A stretch of 64,000 nt of DNA from Intestinibacter bartlettii (lineage in GTDB: Bacteria > Bacillota > Clostridia > Peptostreptococcales > Peptostreptococcaceae): positions 1-64,000 of the forward strand of contig NZ_JAHLOQ010000006.1 in assembly GCF_018917435.1 (NCBI RefSeq), read 5' to 3'. Positions 46,914 through 55,017 of the stretch are shown here, piece by piece. Every line of letters begins with the position of its first letter. Within the stretch, counting starts at the first letter, position 1. Below the pieces are notes generated by a model, which had not been told where the DNA came from, did no database searches, and saw only the letters and a list, made by a program, of their open reading frames with translations. The translations under genes and the position numbers were made by a program.

Positions 46914-47516
46914 ATGTGTACGACGAAAGAAAAAATATTATTAACATCACTTAAGTTATTTGCACAAGATGGATATGAGGCAGTTTCAATAAGTAAAATT
47001 TCGGGAGAATTGGGAATGGCCAAAAGTGCATTATACAAGCATTACAAAAATAAAAGAGATATCTTTGATAGTATTTTAAATAGAATGGATGAAATGGATT
47101 GCGAAAGAGCAAGAGATTATAATATGCCAAATGGGGATATGGATACAATTATAAAAGAATATAAACAGATATCAATAGATAAAATCAGAATTTATACAGA
47201 GGTACAATTTAAACACTGGACGGAAGATGAATTTTCATCATTATTCAGAAGGATGCTTACCTTGGAGCAATACAGAAATCAAGAAATGGCAGATTTATAT
47301 CAGAAATATCTTGTTTCTGGACCTATAGCATATATGACAGATTTATTTGCAGGAATAACAGGTAAAACAGATGAAGCAGGACAACTTGCAATTGAGTTTT
47401 ATGGGCCAATTTTCTTGATGTATAGTCTTCATGACAACAAAAGAGAAGGTGATGATTTAATGGAGATGTTAAAAAAACATGTTGATAGGTTTTCTAAAAA
47501 AATAGATAGATATTAG
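46914..47516 (+). CDS. TetR family regulator
   Basis: A 200-residue repressor: the helix-turn-helix is SISKISGELGMAKSALYKHYKNKRDIF, and the ligand domain is unlike well-known members. It sits directly behind paired operators, so self-repression is expected. The following flavodoxin-like and membrane genes, 72 bases downstream with no terminator, are its likely regulon. The ligand cannot be told. Confidence 0.9.
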   Translation: MCTTKEKILLTSLKLFAQDGYEAVSISKISGELGMAKSALYKHYKNKRDIFDSILNRMDEMDCERARDYNMPNGDMDTIIKEYKQISIDKIRIYTEVQFKHWTEDEFSSLFRRMLTLEQYRNQEMADLYQKYLVSGPIAYMTDLFAGITGKTDEAGQLAIEFYGPIFLMYSLHDNKREGDDLMEMLKKHVDRFSKKIDRY

Positions 47517-47588
47517 AACTGTAAAGTTCTATCAAGGGGTTCATATAAAAAAATAATAATAAATAATTTATAGGAAGGGAGAATTATC

Positions 47589-48098
47589 ATGGAAGCAATA
47601 GTATACACTTCAAATACTGGTACAACAAAAGAGTATGCTAAATTATTAGGAAAAAAATTATCTTTGCCTGTTTATTCAATTGATGAAGCAAAGGGTAAAG
47701 TTGAATTTGGAAGTAAAATTATTTATCTTGGATGGATTATGGCTAGTGGAATAAAGGGTTATAAAAAAGCACTAAAAGACTATGATATTAGAGCAATTGG
47801 TGCTGTAGGAATGGGCAAAACAGGAACACAAGAAAGAGAAGTGAGAACGAAAAACTCAATTCCAGCATTAACACCAGTTTTTACATTACAAGGTGGATTT
47901 GATATTAAGAAACTTCATGGAATTTATAAACTTATGATGAAAATCATGGTCAAAATAGCAGGCAAGGGTCTTTCTAATAAACAAGATAGAACAGAAGAGG
48001 AAGATCAAATGTTAGATATGATGCTAAACGGAGGAAAATATGTAAGTGAAAAAAATCTAGAATCTTTTTTAGATTGGTACGAAAGAGGGGAAGAATAG
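47589..48098 (+). CDS. Flavodoxin-like protein
   Basis: The 169-residue protein opens with the FMN phosphate loop VYTSNTGTTKEYA and then follows a flavodoxin fold, though with a long C-terminal helical region (KLMMKIMVKIAGKG) that suggests a protein closer to protoporphyrinogen-oxidase-like HemG flavodoxins than to soluble carriers. It is in a putative operon with a TetR gene and a small membrane protein that starts 1 base after its stop. Redox function under TetR control is likely; the partner is unknown. Confidence 0.75.
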   Translation: MEAIVYTSNTGTTKEYAKLLGKKLSLPVYSIDEAKGKVEFGSKIIYLGWIMASGIKGYKKALKDYDIRAIGAVGMGKTGTQEREVRTKNSIPALTPVFTLQGGFDIKKLHGIYKLMMKIMVKIAGKGLSNKQDRTEEEDQMLDMMLNGGKYVSEKNLESFLDWYERGEE

Positions 48099-48099
48099 T

Positions 48100-48516
48100 A
48101 TGAAACTTTATTTTTCTAATATTACAAGCACTATTACCACAATTTTAATTTTGATATTAATTGCGTTTATGGTTTATTCTTTTATAAATAGGGATAATAT
48201 TCAATTTTGGGGAAGACGAATATTAATACTTGCGATATATGGGCTTGTAGTTTGTTGTTTTGCAGCAGGAAGAGATGGCTTAGATATTACCATCCAAAAT
48301 GCAATTGAAGGAACAAATATAGCAGGTGGTATATTTGAACTTGTGAGTATTCCTACAATAATGGGATGTATTGGAGCAGGTATTATAATAATTTCTGCTA
48401 TTGTATCATTATTTACAAAAAGTCAAAATGTAAGAGAGATTTTGTTTTTTATAATGTGCATAGGAATTATATTTAAAATAGTAACGGTAGAAATCTCTAG
48501 AATTTTAATTATGTAA
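48100..48516 (+). CDS. Small four-helix membrane protein, unknown
   Basis: I do not recognise this 138-residue protein. It has about four hydrophobic segments (residues 10-30, 40-58, 80-105, 114-137) with little charged sequence between. It starts almost at the stop of the flavodoxin-like gene (GAGGGGAAGAAT overlaps that stop), so translation is coupled. It may anchor or deliver electrons to the flavodoxin-like protein; that is a guess from position. Confidence 0.55.
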   Translation: MKLYFSNITSTITTILILILIAFMVYSFINRDNIQFWGRRILILAIYGLVVCCFAAGRDGLDITIQNAIEGTNIAGGIFELVSIPTIMGCIGAGIIIISAIVSLFTKSQNVREILFFIMCIGIIFKIVTVEISRILIM

Positions 48517-48536
48517 TTAAATAATATAATTAAAGC

Positions 48537-48579
48537 AAATAAACCCTGCACAAATAGGGATTGTGTGGGGCTATTTTTA
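48537..48579. terminator. Terminator, probably bidirectional
   Basis: AAATAAACCCTGCACAA pairs with TTGTGTGGGGCTATTT with G-T pairs and one mismatch, T-run after. The convergent AraC gene ends 9 bases on. Confidence 0.7.
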
Positions 48580-48587
48580 TGCAAAAT

Positions 48588-49310
48588 TTAATGTTTATTA
48601 CAAATTCTATATTGAAAAGGTGTTTTACCAGTAAATTTTCTAAATACTGTACTATAATAATTTTGATTATTAAATCCAACCGCTAAAGCAATATCTAAAA
48701 TATTTAAATCTGTTTCTAAAAGTAGTTTCTTACTTTTTTCAACTCTAAAATGGTTTAAAAAATGGCAAAAAGTATGACCAGTTGCAGTTTTAAAAGTGCT
48801 ACAAAAATAGCTTTTATTTAGATTTAAATGTTGACATAATGCAGTAATACTTATATTTTTATCGTAGTATTTATGAACATATTCGATGGCCTTTTTTATA
48901 TAAGGATTAAAACTTTTAGTGGACATAGTCTTATTAAACTTATCAGTTGCAATACTTAAAAGTATTTGAGCACAATAATCAAAACAATTTAAAGGAATAT
49001 AAGCTATAAAGTCATTTGTTTTTCTTGAACTACAAGTAGAGATAGGACCAAGTACAAAAAATCCTCTATATTTATTTGGTTTTGAAATATTTACAATTTT
49101 ATAGTAAATATCTTCTGAAACTTTTATATTATGATTTAGGTATTCCTCTCCACTATGAACTAAAGTATAAATATCTTTTATAGGAAAATATGTTTCTAAT
49201 TCCCCATTATATCCAACTTTATATATTTCATTTAGCTCATAAGAAATAGCTTTAACAGGTATTTTACAGCAGTGATAAAAATCGTTTAATGTTGAAGTTA
49301 TAAGATTCAT
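48588..49310 (-). CDS. AraC family regulator
   Basis: The 240-residue protein has an N-terminal domain of unknown type and a C-terminal double helix-turn-helix (ISITALCQHLNLNKSYFCSTFK and NILDIALAVGFNNQNYYSTVFRKFTGKTP). A Fur-like box lies about 70 bases upstream, so it may be an iron-responsive activator, comparable to AraC regulators of siderophore genes. Several cysteines in the N-terminal domain (HCC, CSS, FDYC) might serve as a redox or metal site. Targets are not evident. Confidence 0.88.
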   Translation of the reverse strand: MNLITSTLNDFYHCCKIPVKAISYELNEIYKVGYNGELETYFPIKDIYTLVHSGEEYLNHNIKVSEDIYYKIVNISKPNKYRGFFVLGPISTCSSRKTNDFIAYIPLNCFDYCAQILLSIATDKFNKTMSTKSFNPYIKKAIEYVHKYYDKNISITALCQHLNLNKSYFCSTFKTATGHTFCHFLNHFRVEKSKKLLLETDLNILDIALAVGFNNQNYYSTVFRKFTGKTPFQYRICNKH

Positions 49311-49380
49311 TTATGTCTCTCCTCTAAGTTGTCTATTTTAATAAGCAATATGTTTAAAAAAAATAATATATTAACACTAA

Positions 49381-49395
49381 TGATAATTAATATCA
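49381..49395 (-). promoter_or_regulatory. Fur-like box before the AraC gene
   Basis: TGATAATTAATATCA is close to the 7-1-7 Fur palindrome (TGATAATnATTATCA), with two changed bases. The same TGATAATTAATATCA is found exactly before the flavodoxin at 61140. Confidence 0.6.
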
Positions 49396-49488
49396 ATAAA
49401 TAATATATCATTTATATATAAAAAGTCAACCAATATAGATTTATATATAATTTAAAATTATATGAAAAAGAGCACTATAAAAAAATAT

Positions 49489-49542
49489 TTGACATAGTGT
49501 CAGAATAGGACTACAATAAAATTAATTAATGACACGGTGTCA
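49489..49542 (+). promoter_or_regulatory. Promoter with two TetR-type operators
   Basis: TTGACA (49489-49494) and TACAAT (49512-49517) are 17 bases apart. TGACATAGTGTCA (49490-49502) overlaps the -35, and TGACACGGTGTCA (49530-49542) lies just past the expected start point; both are palindromes of one pattern, 40 bases apart. The TetR gene at 50135 is the likely owner. Confidence 0.85.
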
Positions 49543-49568
49543 AAATAAAAGTGAGGAGTGTAATAAAA

Positions 49569-50123
49569 ATGAAAAAAAATATAGGATCACAATTAGCTTT
49601 ATATCCAACTCCAGTTACTATTATTGGGGCGATAAATGGAGAAAAACCAACATGGACTTTAGTTGCACACGTTGGTATTATAGGACATGACAGAGTACTT
49701 ATAAGTCTTGCATCAAATCATTTTATAAATGGTATTATAAAAAATACAAATAAACTATCAATAAATATCGTTGATGAAAAGATTTTACCAGAGGCTGATT
49801 ATTCAGGTTCAGTAAGTGGAATAAAAGTAGATAAATCAAATTTATTTGAATATGAAATTGGTGATGCTGGAACACCTATTATAAACAAATCACCACTTAC
49901 AATGGAATGTACTGTTATAGATATTTATAATTCACCAAACTTTGAAAGTTTTATTTGTACAATAGACAATACTTATGTAGAAGAGGAACACTTGAATGAA
50001 AAAGGGAAAATAAATTATAATACATTAAAACCAGTTTTATTTGAATTCCCAACTTATGAATATTTAAAAACAGGGAATATAATTGGTAAATGTCTTTCAT
50101 TTAAGAAAAATCCAAACGAATAA
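49569..50123 (+). CDS. Flavin reductase family protein
   Basis: The 184-residue protein has the FMN-binding split-barrel of the flavin-reductase-like family, beginning IGSQLALYPTPVTIIGAINGEKPTWTLVAHVGIIGHDRVLISLA, and resembles the clostridial flavoredoxin type. It reduces flavin or passes electrons to a partner. ATG 49569 is used, with GAGGAGTG before it; a GTG at 49551 overlaps that site. The next gene, TetR, starts 11 bases later, so the two are one operon repressed from the twin palindromes. Confidence 0.88.
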   Translation: MKKNIGSQLALYPTPVTIIGAINGEKPTWTLVAHVGIIGHDRVLISLASNHFINGIIKNTNKLSINIVDEKILPEADYSGSVSGIKVDKSNLFEYEIGDAGTPIINKSPLTMECTVIDIYNSPNFESFICTIDNTYVEEEHLNEKGKINYNTLKPVLFEFPTYEYLKTGNIIGKCLSFKKNPNE

Positions 50124-50134
50124 GGAGAGTAACA

Positions 50135-50755
50135 ATGCCAAAAGGTTCTGAAGAATTAACAAATGCAAGAAAAGAAGAAATTGTTTGTGCATGTGCCAAA
50201 CTATATGAAACTATGAGTTTTAAAGAAATTACTATAAAGGAAATTGCAAAATTAACATCATTTACAAGAACATCTATATATAATTATTATCAAACAAAAG
50301 AAGAGATATTTCTTGCCTTATTAAGAAAGGAATATGATTGTTGGATACAGTGTATAAATAAGATTAAATCAAAGGAAAGTATGACAAAGGATGAATTTGC
50401 AAATGCCTTGGCACATTCTTTGGAACAAAAAGAGAATATGTTAAAACTTTTATCTATGAATATGTATGACATAGAAGAAAATAGTCGTCTTGAGCAACTT
50501 GTTGAGTTTAAAAAATCATATGGAGGTTCATTAAGAGCAGTTAGAGAATGTTTAGATAAATTCTTTACTGAAATGAATGATGATGAAAAACAAAGTTTTG
50601 TATTTTCATTCTTCCCATTTATATTTGGGATTTACCCATATACTGTAGTAACAGAAAAACAACGTAAGGCAATGGAATTAGCGGAAGTTGACTATAAATA
50701 TATGTCTATATATGAAATTACCTATACAACAGTTAAAAAGTTATTAGGTGCATAA
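50135..50755 (+). CDS. TetR family regulator
   Basis: This 206-residue repressor has a helix-turn-helix TIKEIAKLTSFTRTSIYNYYQTKEEIF and a C-terminal domain of the clostridial TetR type. It lies between the flavin reductase gene and two flavodoxin genes. Palindromes TGACAnnGTGTCA before 49569 are probable targets. GGAGAG precedes the start. Ligand unknown; quinone- or flavin-type stress would suit the regulon. Confidence 0.9.
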   Translation: MPKGSEELTNARKEEIVCACAKLYETMSFKEITIKEIAKLTSFTRTSIYNYYQTKEEIFLALLRKEYDCWIQCINKIKSKESMTKDEFANALAHSLEQKENMLKLLSMNMYDIEENSRLEQLVEFKKSYGGSLRAVRECLDKFFTEMNDDEKQSFVFSFFPFIFGIYPYTVVTEKQRKAMELAEVDYKYMSIYEITYTTVKKLLGA

Positions 50756-50803
50756 AAATTTTTCTGATAACAAAGTTGAATGTGTTGAAAATAAGGGGGT
50801 TCT

Positions 50804-51448
50804 ATGAAAAGATTAGTATCAATTTTAATGGGAATATCTTTGATTTTTTTATTGACAGCTTGTAGTTCAACATCAGTATCACAAAATAATAGTTCAAATG
50901 TAAATACTTCATCAACTCCAAAAGATGAGCAAAGTGAAAATTCAACAACAGGGGATAAGAAACAAAAAAATAATTTAGTAGTATATTTTTCATGTACAGG
51001 TAATACAGAAAAAATCGCAAAAATAATTGCAGAAAATATAGATGCAGATACATATCAAATAATTCCGGCAGAAGAATATACATCAGAAGATTTAGATTAT
51101 AATGATTCAAATAGTAGAGTTTCAAAAGAGCATGAGGATTCAAATTCTAGACCAGAAATATCAAATAAGATAGAAAATCTGGATAAATACGAAAATATTT
51201 TTATAGGATATCCTATTTGGTGGGGAGAAGTTCCACGTATTATGAGTACATTTATGGAAAGCTATGATTTTTCAAATAAAACAATGATACCATTTTGTAC
51301 TTCAGCAAGTAGTGATATCGGAAATAGTGCAGATGCTCTAAAAAAAATATGTAGCGATAAGGCAAAATGGCTTGATGGCGAACGTTTTAGCAGTAATTCT
51401 ACAAATGATGATATAAATCAATGGATAAAAAGTCTAAAAATAAATTAA
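50804..51448 (+). CDS. Flavodoxin with lipoprotein signal (surface flavodoxin)
   Basis: Residues 1-22 are a lipoprotein signal with lipobox LTAC, followed by a Ser/Asn-rich linker of about 35 residues and then a flavodoxin domain (VVYFSCTGNTEKIAKIIAE; FIGYPIWWGEVPRIMSTFMESYDF) of 150 residues. A flavodoxin tethered outside the membrane suggests electron delivery to surface acceptors, which is seen in some flavin-based extracellular transfer systems. It is 214 residues long. AAGGGGG precedes the start. It is probably part of the same transcript as the TetR gene 48 bases before. Confidence 0.88.
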   Translation: MKRLVSILMGISLIFLLTACSSTSVSQNNSSNVNTSSTPKDEQSENSTTGDKKQKNNLVVYFSCTGNTEKIAKIIAENIDADTYQIIPAEEYTSEDLDYNDSNSRVSKEHEDSNSRPEISNKIENLDKYENIFIGYPIWWGEVPRIMSTFMESYDFSNKTMIPFCTSASSDIGNSADALKKICSDKAKWLDGERFSSNSTNDDINQWIKSLKIN

Positions 51449-51467
51449 AGATTTTGAATGCAAACTA

Positions 51468-51498
51468 TTGACTTGGAGTTCACTTAAAGGAGTAAGAT
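51468..51498 (+). promoter_or_regulatory. MerR-type promoter before flavodoxin 51534
   Basis: TTGACT and TAAGAT are separated by 19 bases (TGGAGTTCACTTAAAGGAG), the long spacer that MerR regulators correct by twisting DNA. The spacer holds a CTTGGAGTT...AAAG dyad. Nearly the same sequence, including TATTAGAATT after it, occurs at 54887-54917. Confidence 0.8.
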
Positions 51499-51533
51499 TA
51501 TATTAGAATTTAAATAAACAGGGGGAATAACAA

Positions 51534-52019
51534 ATGGCAAATAAATCATTAGTAACATATTTTTCAGCAAGTGGTGTAACAGAAAAAGTTGCTCAAAAAC
51601 TTGCAGAAGCAGCAGGGGCAGACTTGTTTGAAATTAAACCAGAAGTACCATATACAAGTGATGACTTAAATTGGATGGATAAAAAAAGTCGTAGTAGTGT
51701 AGAAATGAACGACAAAAGTTTTAGACCAGCTATAGCAGAAAAATGCAATAATATATCAGAATATGATGTTGTGTATGTTGGATTTCCAATATGGTGGTAT
51801 GTTGCACCAACAATAATAAATACTTTCCTAGAAAGCTATGATTTTTCAGGAAAAACTATAGTTTTATTTGCAACATCTGGTGGTAGCGGATTTGGAAAAA
51901 CTGTTTCAGAACTTAAAGGAAGTGTTTCTGATACAACAGTTATCAAAGAAGGAAAAGTATTTAATAGTGGCATAAGTAAAGAACAATTATTATCTTGGGT
52001 TAATAGCTTAGGATTATAA
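51534..52019 (+). CDS. Flavodoxin
   Basis: A 161-residue soluble flavodoxin of the flavodoxin_4 type (SLVTYFSASGVTEKVAQKLAEAAGADLFEI; YVGFPIWWYVAPTIINTFLESYDF). It resembles the domain of the lipoprotein upstream, so the two are paralogues, one inside and one outside the cell. It has its own MerR-type promoter. AGGGGGAAT precedes the start, and a strong terminator follows. Confidence 0.9.
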   Translation: MANKSLVTYFSASGVTEKVAQKLAEAAGADLFEIKPEVPYTSDDLNWMDKKSRSSVEMNDKSFRPAIAEKCNNISEYDVVYVGFPIWWYVAPTIINTFLESYDFSGKTIVLFATSGGSGFGKTVSELKGSVSDTTVIKEGKVFNSGISKEQLLSWVNSLGL

Positions 52020-52033
52020 AATATTTAATATAC

Positions 52034-52078
52034 AAACACCTTTTGAGGATAGATAAATATCTTTAGGAGGTGTTTTTT
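52034..52078 (+). terminator. Terminator after flavodoxin
   Basis: AAACACCTTTTGAGGATA pairs with TATCTTTAGGAGGTGTTT with one bulge, followed by T-run. Confidence 0.88.
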
Positions 52079-52222
52079 TATTGGTATATTTACTGATACA
52101 TATGATTTACTTGAAATAACCCAAATATATTATAAAAATCAACCAAATATAGTATAAAAAAAACAAATATATTTAAGTTTTTAAAAGAAAATAAATTATA
52201 TAATATTATGGTAATGAAAATC

Positions 52223-52240
52223 AATATCATAATTGATATT
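52223..52240 (+). promoter_or_regulatory. Fur-like box before the DUF4405 gene
   Basis: AATATCATAATTGATATT is a near-perfect palindrome, preceded by TGAAAATC, in the style of Fur sites (overlapping TGATA/TATCA half-sites). Confidence 0.6.
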
Positions 52241-52290
52241 ACTAAATAAAAAAGTTAATAATAATTTATCAGGAGGAGAATATAGCAATA

Positions 52291-53046
52291 ATGAATAAGA
52301 AAAATATTTTCAAAATTGTATTAGATATAGCTATGATTGCGTTATTCGTGACGTTTTTCAATATCGGCTTACTTGGTTTCAAATTCCATGTTAGAGGTGG
52401 AATGATATTTGGAGCACTTATATTAGTACATATTATAGTAAACAGAAAATGGGTAATAAATATAACAAAAAGAATATTTGATAAAAATTTAAAAACTAGA
52501 ACGAGAGTTTCATACATAATAAGTGCATTATTATTAGTATTAGTTTGCACAATATTAGCAAGTGGTATATGCATGATGAAAGCAGCAACTTATGACAGAG
52601 TTATGTTCTGGAAGATGCTTCACTTAGGTGCATCTTATTTATCAATAGCATTTATAGGACTTCATGTTGGACTTTACTGGAATTTTGTTATGAATTTCTT
52701 TAAAAAGATGTTCAATATAAAAAATTCTGGAACAATGTCACAAACAATAGCTAAATTAATAGTAGTAGCTATGTTAGTTTTAGGTGCTTATAACATATAC
52801 ACTCAAGGATACTTCTCAAAAGTAAGTGGAACACTTTCATACGCAGCTCAACATATAATACCTCAAGATATTGAGGCACCAGAAGGTGGAGGTCACTATG
52901 AAAAAGAAAGCTTATCTTTTTTAGGATTAGTTAATGTATATGGAAGTATAGTATCAGTATTTGCTATAGGAACTTATTACATCGATTCATCAATCAAAAA
53001 TAATAAAAAGGCAGCTAAAAATAATAAAATAAAACAAGCAAGTTAA
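52291..53046 (+). CDS. DUF4405 membrane protein, probable b-type heme binder
   Basis: A 251-residue protein with about five membrane spans. The first three carry histidines in GALILVHIIVNRKWV, KMLHLGASYL and GLHVGLYWNFV, the arrangement of DUF4405, which resembles cytochrome b561-type heme ligation. The central part continues with a long outside segment (QHIIPQDIEAPEGGGHYEKE) and a final span. A Fur-like box upstream suggests iron control. A role in membrane electron transfer with the flavodoxin genes on each side is plausible. AGGAGGAGAAT precedes the start. Confidence 0.75.
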   Translation: MNKKNIFKIVLDIAMIALFVTFFNIGLLGFKFHVRGGMIFGALILVHIIVNRKWVINITKRIFDKNLKTRTRVSYIISALLLVLVCTILASGICMMKAATYDRVMFWKMLHLGASYLSIAFIGLHVGLYWNFVMNFFKKMFNIKNSGTMSQTIAKLIVVAMLVLGAYNIYTQGYFSKVSGTLSYAAQHIIPQDIEAPEGGGHYEKESLSFLGLVNVYGSIVSVFAIGTYYIDSSIKNNKKAAKNNKIKQAS

Positions 53047-53059
53047 TAAATTTAATAGC

Positions 53060-53088
53060 TTGATTGAAATATATAATTATGCTAAAAT
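53060..53088 (+). promoter_or_regulatory. Promoter of the ykkC-radical SAM unit
   Basis: TTGATT (53060-53065) and TAAAAT (53083-53088) are 17 bases apart, about 30 bases before the riboswitch, so this RNA has its own start. Confidence 0.6.
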
Positions 53089-53120
53089 AAATTTTAAATT
53101 TCAAACTTAAAATTTATAGT

Positions 53121-53237
53121 TTTCTAGGGTTCCGTAGTATTCTATACTAGCTGGTCCGAGAGAAAACACACAAGTATTTGTGGACACGGAAGGAGAAAAG
53201 CCTGGGAGATATTTAACGATATTTCCCAGGCTTTTTT
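53121..53237 (+). ncRNA. ykkC-class riboswitch (guanidine-I-like, subtype not settled) with terminator
   Basis: The hallmark blocks CTAGGGTTCCG, GCTGGTCCGAGAG, ACACGGAAGGAGAAAAGCC and TGGGAGA are present in order, with hairpins TAGTAT/ATACTA and CACAA/TTGTG between. P1 is CTAGG/CCTGG. The 3' arm of P1 also belongs to a terminator (AGCCTGGGAGATAT, 53199-53212, with ATATTTCCCAGGCT, 53219-53232, then T), so ligand binding should prevent termination. ykkC RNAs bind guanidine (subtype 1) or ppGpp, PRPP or nucleoside diphosphates (subtype 2 variants). GGAAGGAGAAAAG differs a little from the commonest guanidine form, so I leave the ligand open. Confidence 0.85.
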
Positions 53238-53262
53238 ATTTACTTATTTAAGGAGGTTTATT

Positions 53263-53955
53263 ATGAAAAATAATTTTAGTTATAAGGAAGTTTATTTTGA
53301 AGAAGGAAAAAGGGTACTTGAAATTAACATATTACCAGAAAAATATTGCAATTTTGATTGTGTATTCTGTCCAATTGGAAGATCAAAGAATAAAGTAGAT
53401 ATGCCAACAGAGTTTGAGGATTATGATTCATCAATTTCTGAATTAAACGATATGATAGAAAAGACAAACCCTGATTTAATATTTATTAATTCAAAGGGAG
53501 AGGCCTTAGTTAATAATAAATGTGAGCAAATTATAGACTTTATCAAATCAAAGGGTCTAAAAGTAAGACTTTTATCTAATGGATATATACTTTCTAAGGA
53601 TGAGTATATAAACATAGCAAATAAATGTGACGAAGTAATAGGAGAAATTAAAACTATAACAGAAGGTGATTTTAAAAAAATTCAAAGACCAATTGATGGT
53701 TATACATTAGAAAAATATGTAGAAAATATGGTTGAATTCAATAAGCAATATAGAGGAAAATTTATATTTGAAATTACTATAATTAAAAAATACAATGATG
53801 ATTTAGAATCAATCGAAAAATTAAAAGAAATAATAAAAAGAATAAACCCAGATGAAATTGATATCGTTAGAATAGATGACGAAAGAATGAAAAAAACTAT
53901 GTGGGTGGATAATGAAAGATTTGAAGAAATAAAAAGAGAATTATTAAGTAGATAA
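53263..53955 (+). CDS. Radical SAM protein under a ykkC-class riboswitch
   Basis: The 230-residue protein has the iron-sulfur motif C29-NFD-C33-VF-C36 of radical SAM enzymes near the start and a TIM-barrel-like continuation (ADLIFINSKGEALVN-type strand INSKGEALV; LRLLSNGYILS-type strand). It is short, with no extra cluster domain or SPASM tail, as in YjjW/NrdG-like or MoaA-like minimal forms. Its substrate is unknown. A ykkC RNA in front is unusual for this family, most of which control transporters, carboxylases or nucleotide genes. It starts after AAGGAGG and is monocistronic. Confidence 0.85.
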   Translation: MKNNFSYKEVYFEEGKRVLEINILPEKYCNFDCVFCPIGRSKNKVDMPTEFEDYDSSISELNDMIEKTNPDLIFINSKGEALVNNKCEQIIDFIKSKGLKVRLLSNGYILSKDEYINIANKCDEVIGEIKTITEGDFKKIQRPIDGYTLEKYVENMVEFNKQYRGKFIFEITIIKKYNDDLESIEKLKEIIKRINPDEIDIVRIDDERMKKTMWVDNERFEEIKRELLSR

Positions 53956-53964
53956 TTAATAAAG

Positions 53965-53995
53965 AATGGGATACAGTTTTGTATCCTATTTTTTA
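53965..53995 (+). terminator. Terminator after the radical SAM gene
   Basis: AATGGGATAC pairs with GTATCCTATT (10 bp with one G-T), then T-run. Confidence 0.85.
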
Positions 53996-54153
53996 TTGAT
54001 GAATTTTATTTACTATAATTTATATTATTATTTTTATTGTGCCAGGTTTTTGTAATAAAGAATAATCCATATATGTAATTGATAAAGTAAAAAAATAAGC
54101 TTACAATTTACTTAAAATAGGAATAGTATATGAAATTAATTGGGGGGATTAAA

Positions 54154-54861
54154 TTGAAAATCACAGTTATACATGGTCAAGGACACAAAGGTATCACCTA
54201 TACAATGACAAAAACAGTATTAGAATTTCTGACTACACCTAATGATGAGATAAATGAATTTTTTTTGCCAAAAGACGGACCGGGTTTTTGTGTTGGATGT
54301 AATAATTGTTTTATGAAAGGGGAGGAATTTTGCCCTAGCGCAGACAAGGTGCAGCCGATAATAAAATCAATGGAAGAATCAGAAATAATTATACTAGATA
54401 GTCCGAATTATGTTATGGAGATGAGCGGAAATATGAAAAACTTAATGGATCATTTTGCATATAGATGGATTACTCACAGACCGCATGCAAATATGTTCAA
54501 AAAAGTTGGACTTACAATAAGTTCATCAGCTGGTGCCCCTCCAAATAATACTGTAAAATCAATGGCAAAACAACTTAAATGGATGGGGGTACCTAAAGTA
54601 TATAAATTTGCTTTAATAAGCAATGCGTTAAATATTTCAACAATATCAGCTAAAAAAGAAGCCGAGTTAAAACAAAAAGCAGAAAAAATAGCGGCAAAAG
54701 TAAAAAGAAGAGCAAAAAATCCTCATGCTAGTTTAAAGGGAAAAATAATGTTTTATATGTTTAGAAAAATGCAGTCATCACCAGATGCAGCTTGGAATCC
54801 GAAAGATAGGGATTGGTGGATTGAACAAGGATGGATAGAAAAGGTACGTCCATGGAAATAA
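54154..54861 (+). CDS. NADPH-dependent FMN reductase/iron-sulfur flavoprotein-like
   Basis: A flavodoxin-fold protein of 235 residues: ITVIHGQGHKGITYTMTK is the FMN loop, GFCVGCNNCFMKGEEFCPSADK has cysteines arranged as in iron-sulfur flavoproteins, and SPNYVMEMSGNMKNLMDHFAYRW is a family motif. A basic helical tail (KAEKIAAKVKRRAKNP) follows. I prefer TTG 54154 as start, because GGGGGG sits 8 bases before it; an ATG at 54130 has no site and would contain it. The MerR-type promoter downstream (54887) begins the next unit. Confidence 0.8.
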   Translation: MKITVIHGQGHKGITYTMTKTVLEFLTTPNDEINEFFLPKDGPGFCVGCNNCFMKGEEFCPSADKVQPIIKSMEESEIIILDSPNYVMEMSGNMKNLMDHFAYRWITHRPHANMFKKVGLTISSSAGAPPNNTVKSMAKQLKWMGVPKVYKFALISNALNISTISAKKEAELKQKAEKIAAKVKRRAKNPHASLKGKIMFYMFRKMQSSPDAAWNPKDRDWWIEQGWIEKVRPWK

Positions 54862-54886
54862 TATAATAAAAAATATTATAAACTTG

Positions 54887-54917
54887 TTGACTTGGAGTTA
54901 ACTCAAAGGAGTAAAAT
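54887..54917 (+). promoter_or_regulatory. MerR-type promoter before the DUF362 gene
   Basis: TTGACT and TAAAAT with a 19-base spacer TGGAGTTAACTCAAAGGAG; the dyad CTTGGAGTTAACTCAAAG is centred in it. It is nearly the same as 51468-51498. No MerR gene is in the window, so a distant regulator probably controls both units. Confidence 0.82.
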
Positions 54918-55017
54918 TTTATTAGAATTGAAAGTAAATTAATTCTTTTTTGTAAATTTAACAAATTTAATTCTTATAAGTCTAACAAAAATATATGCAA
55001 AATGAGGAGGGGTACTC

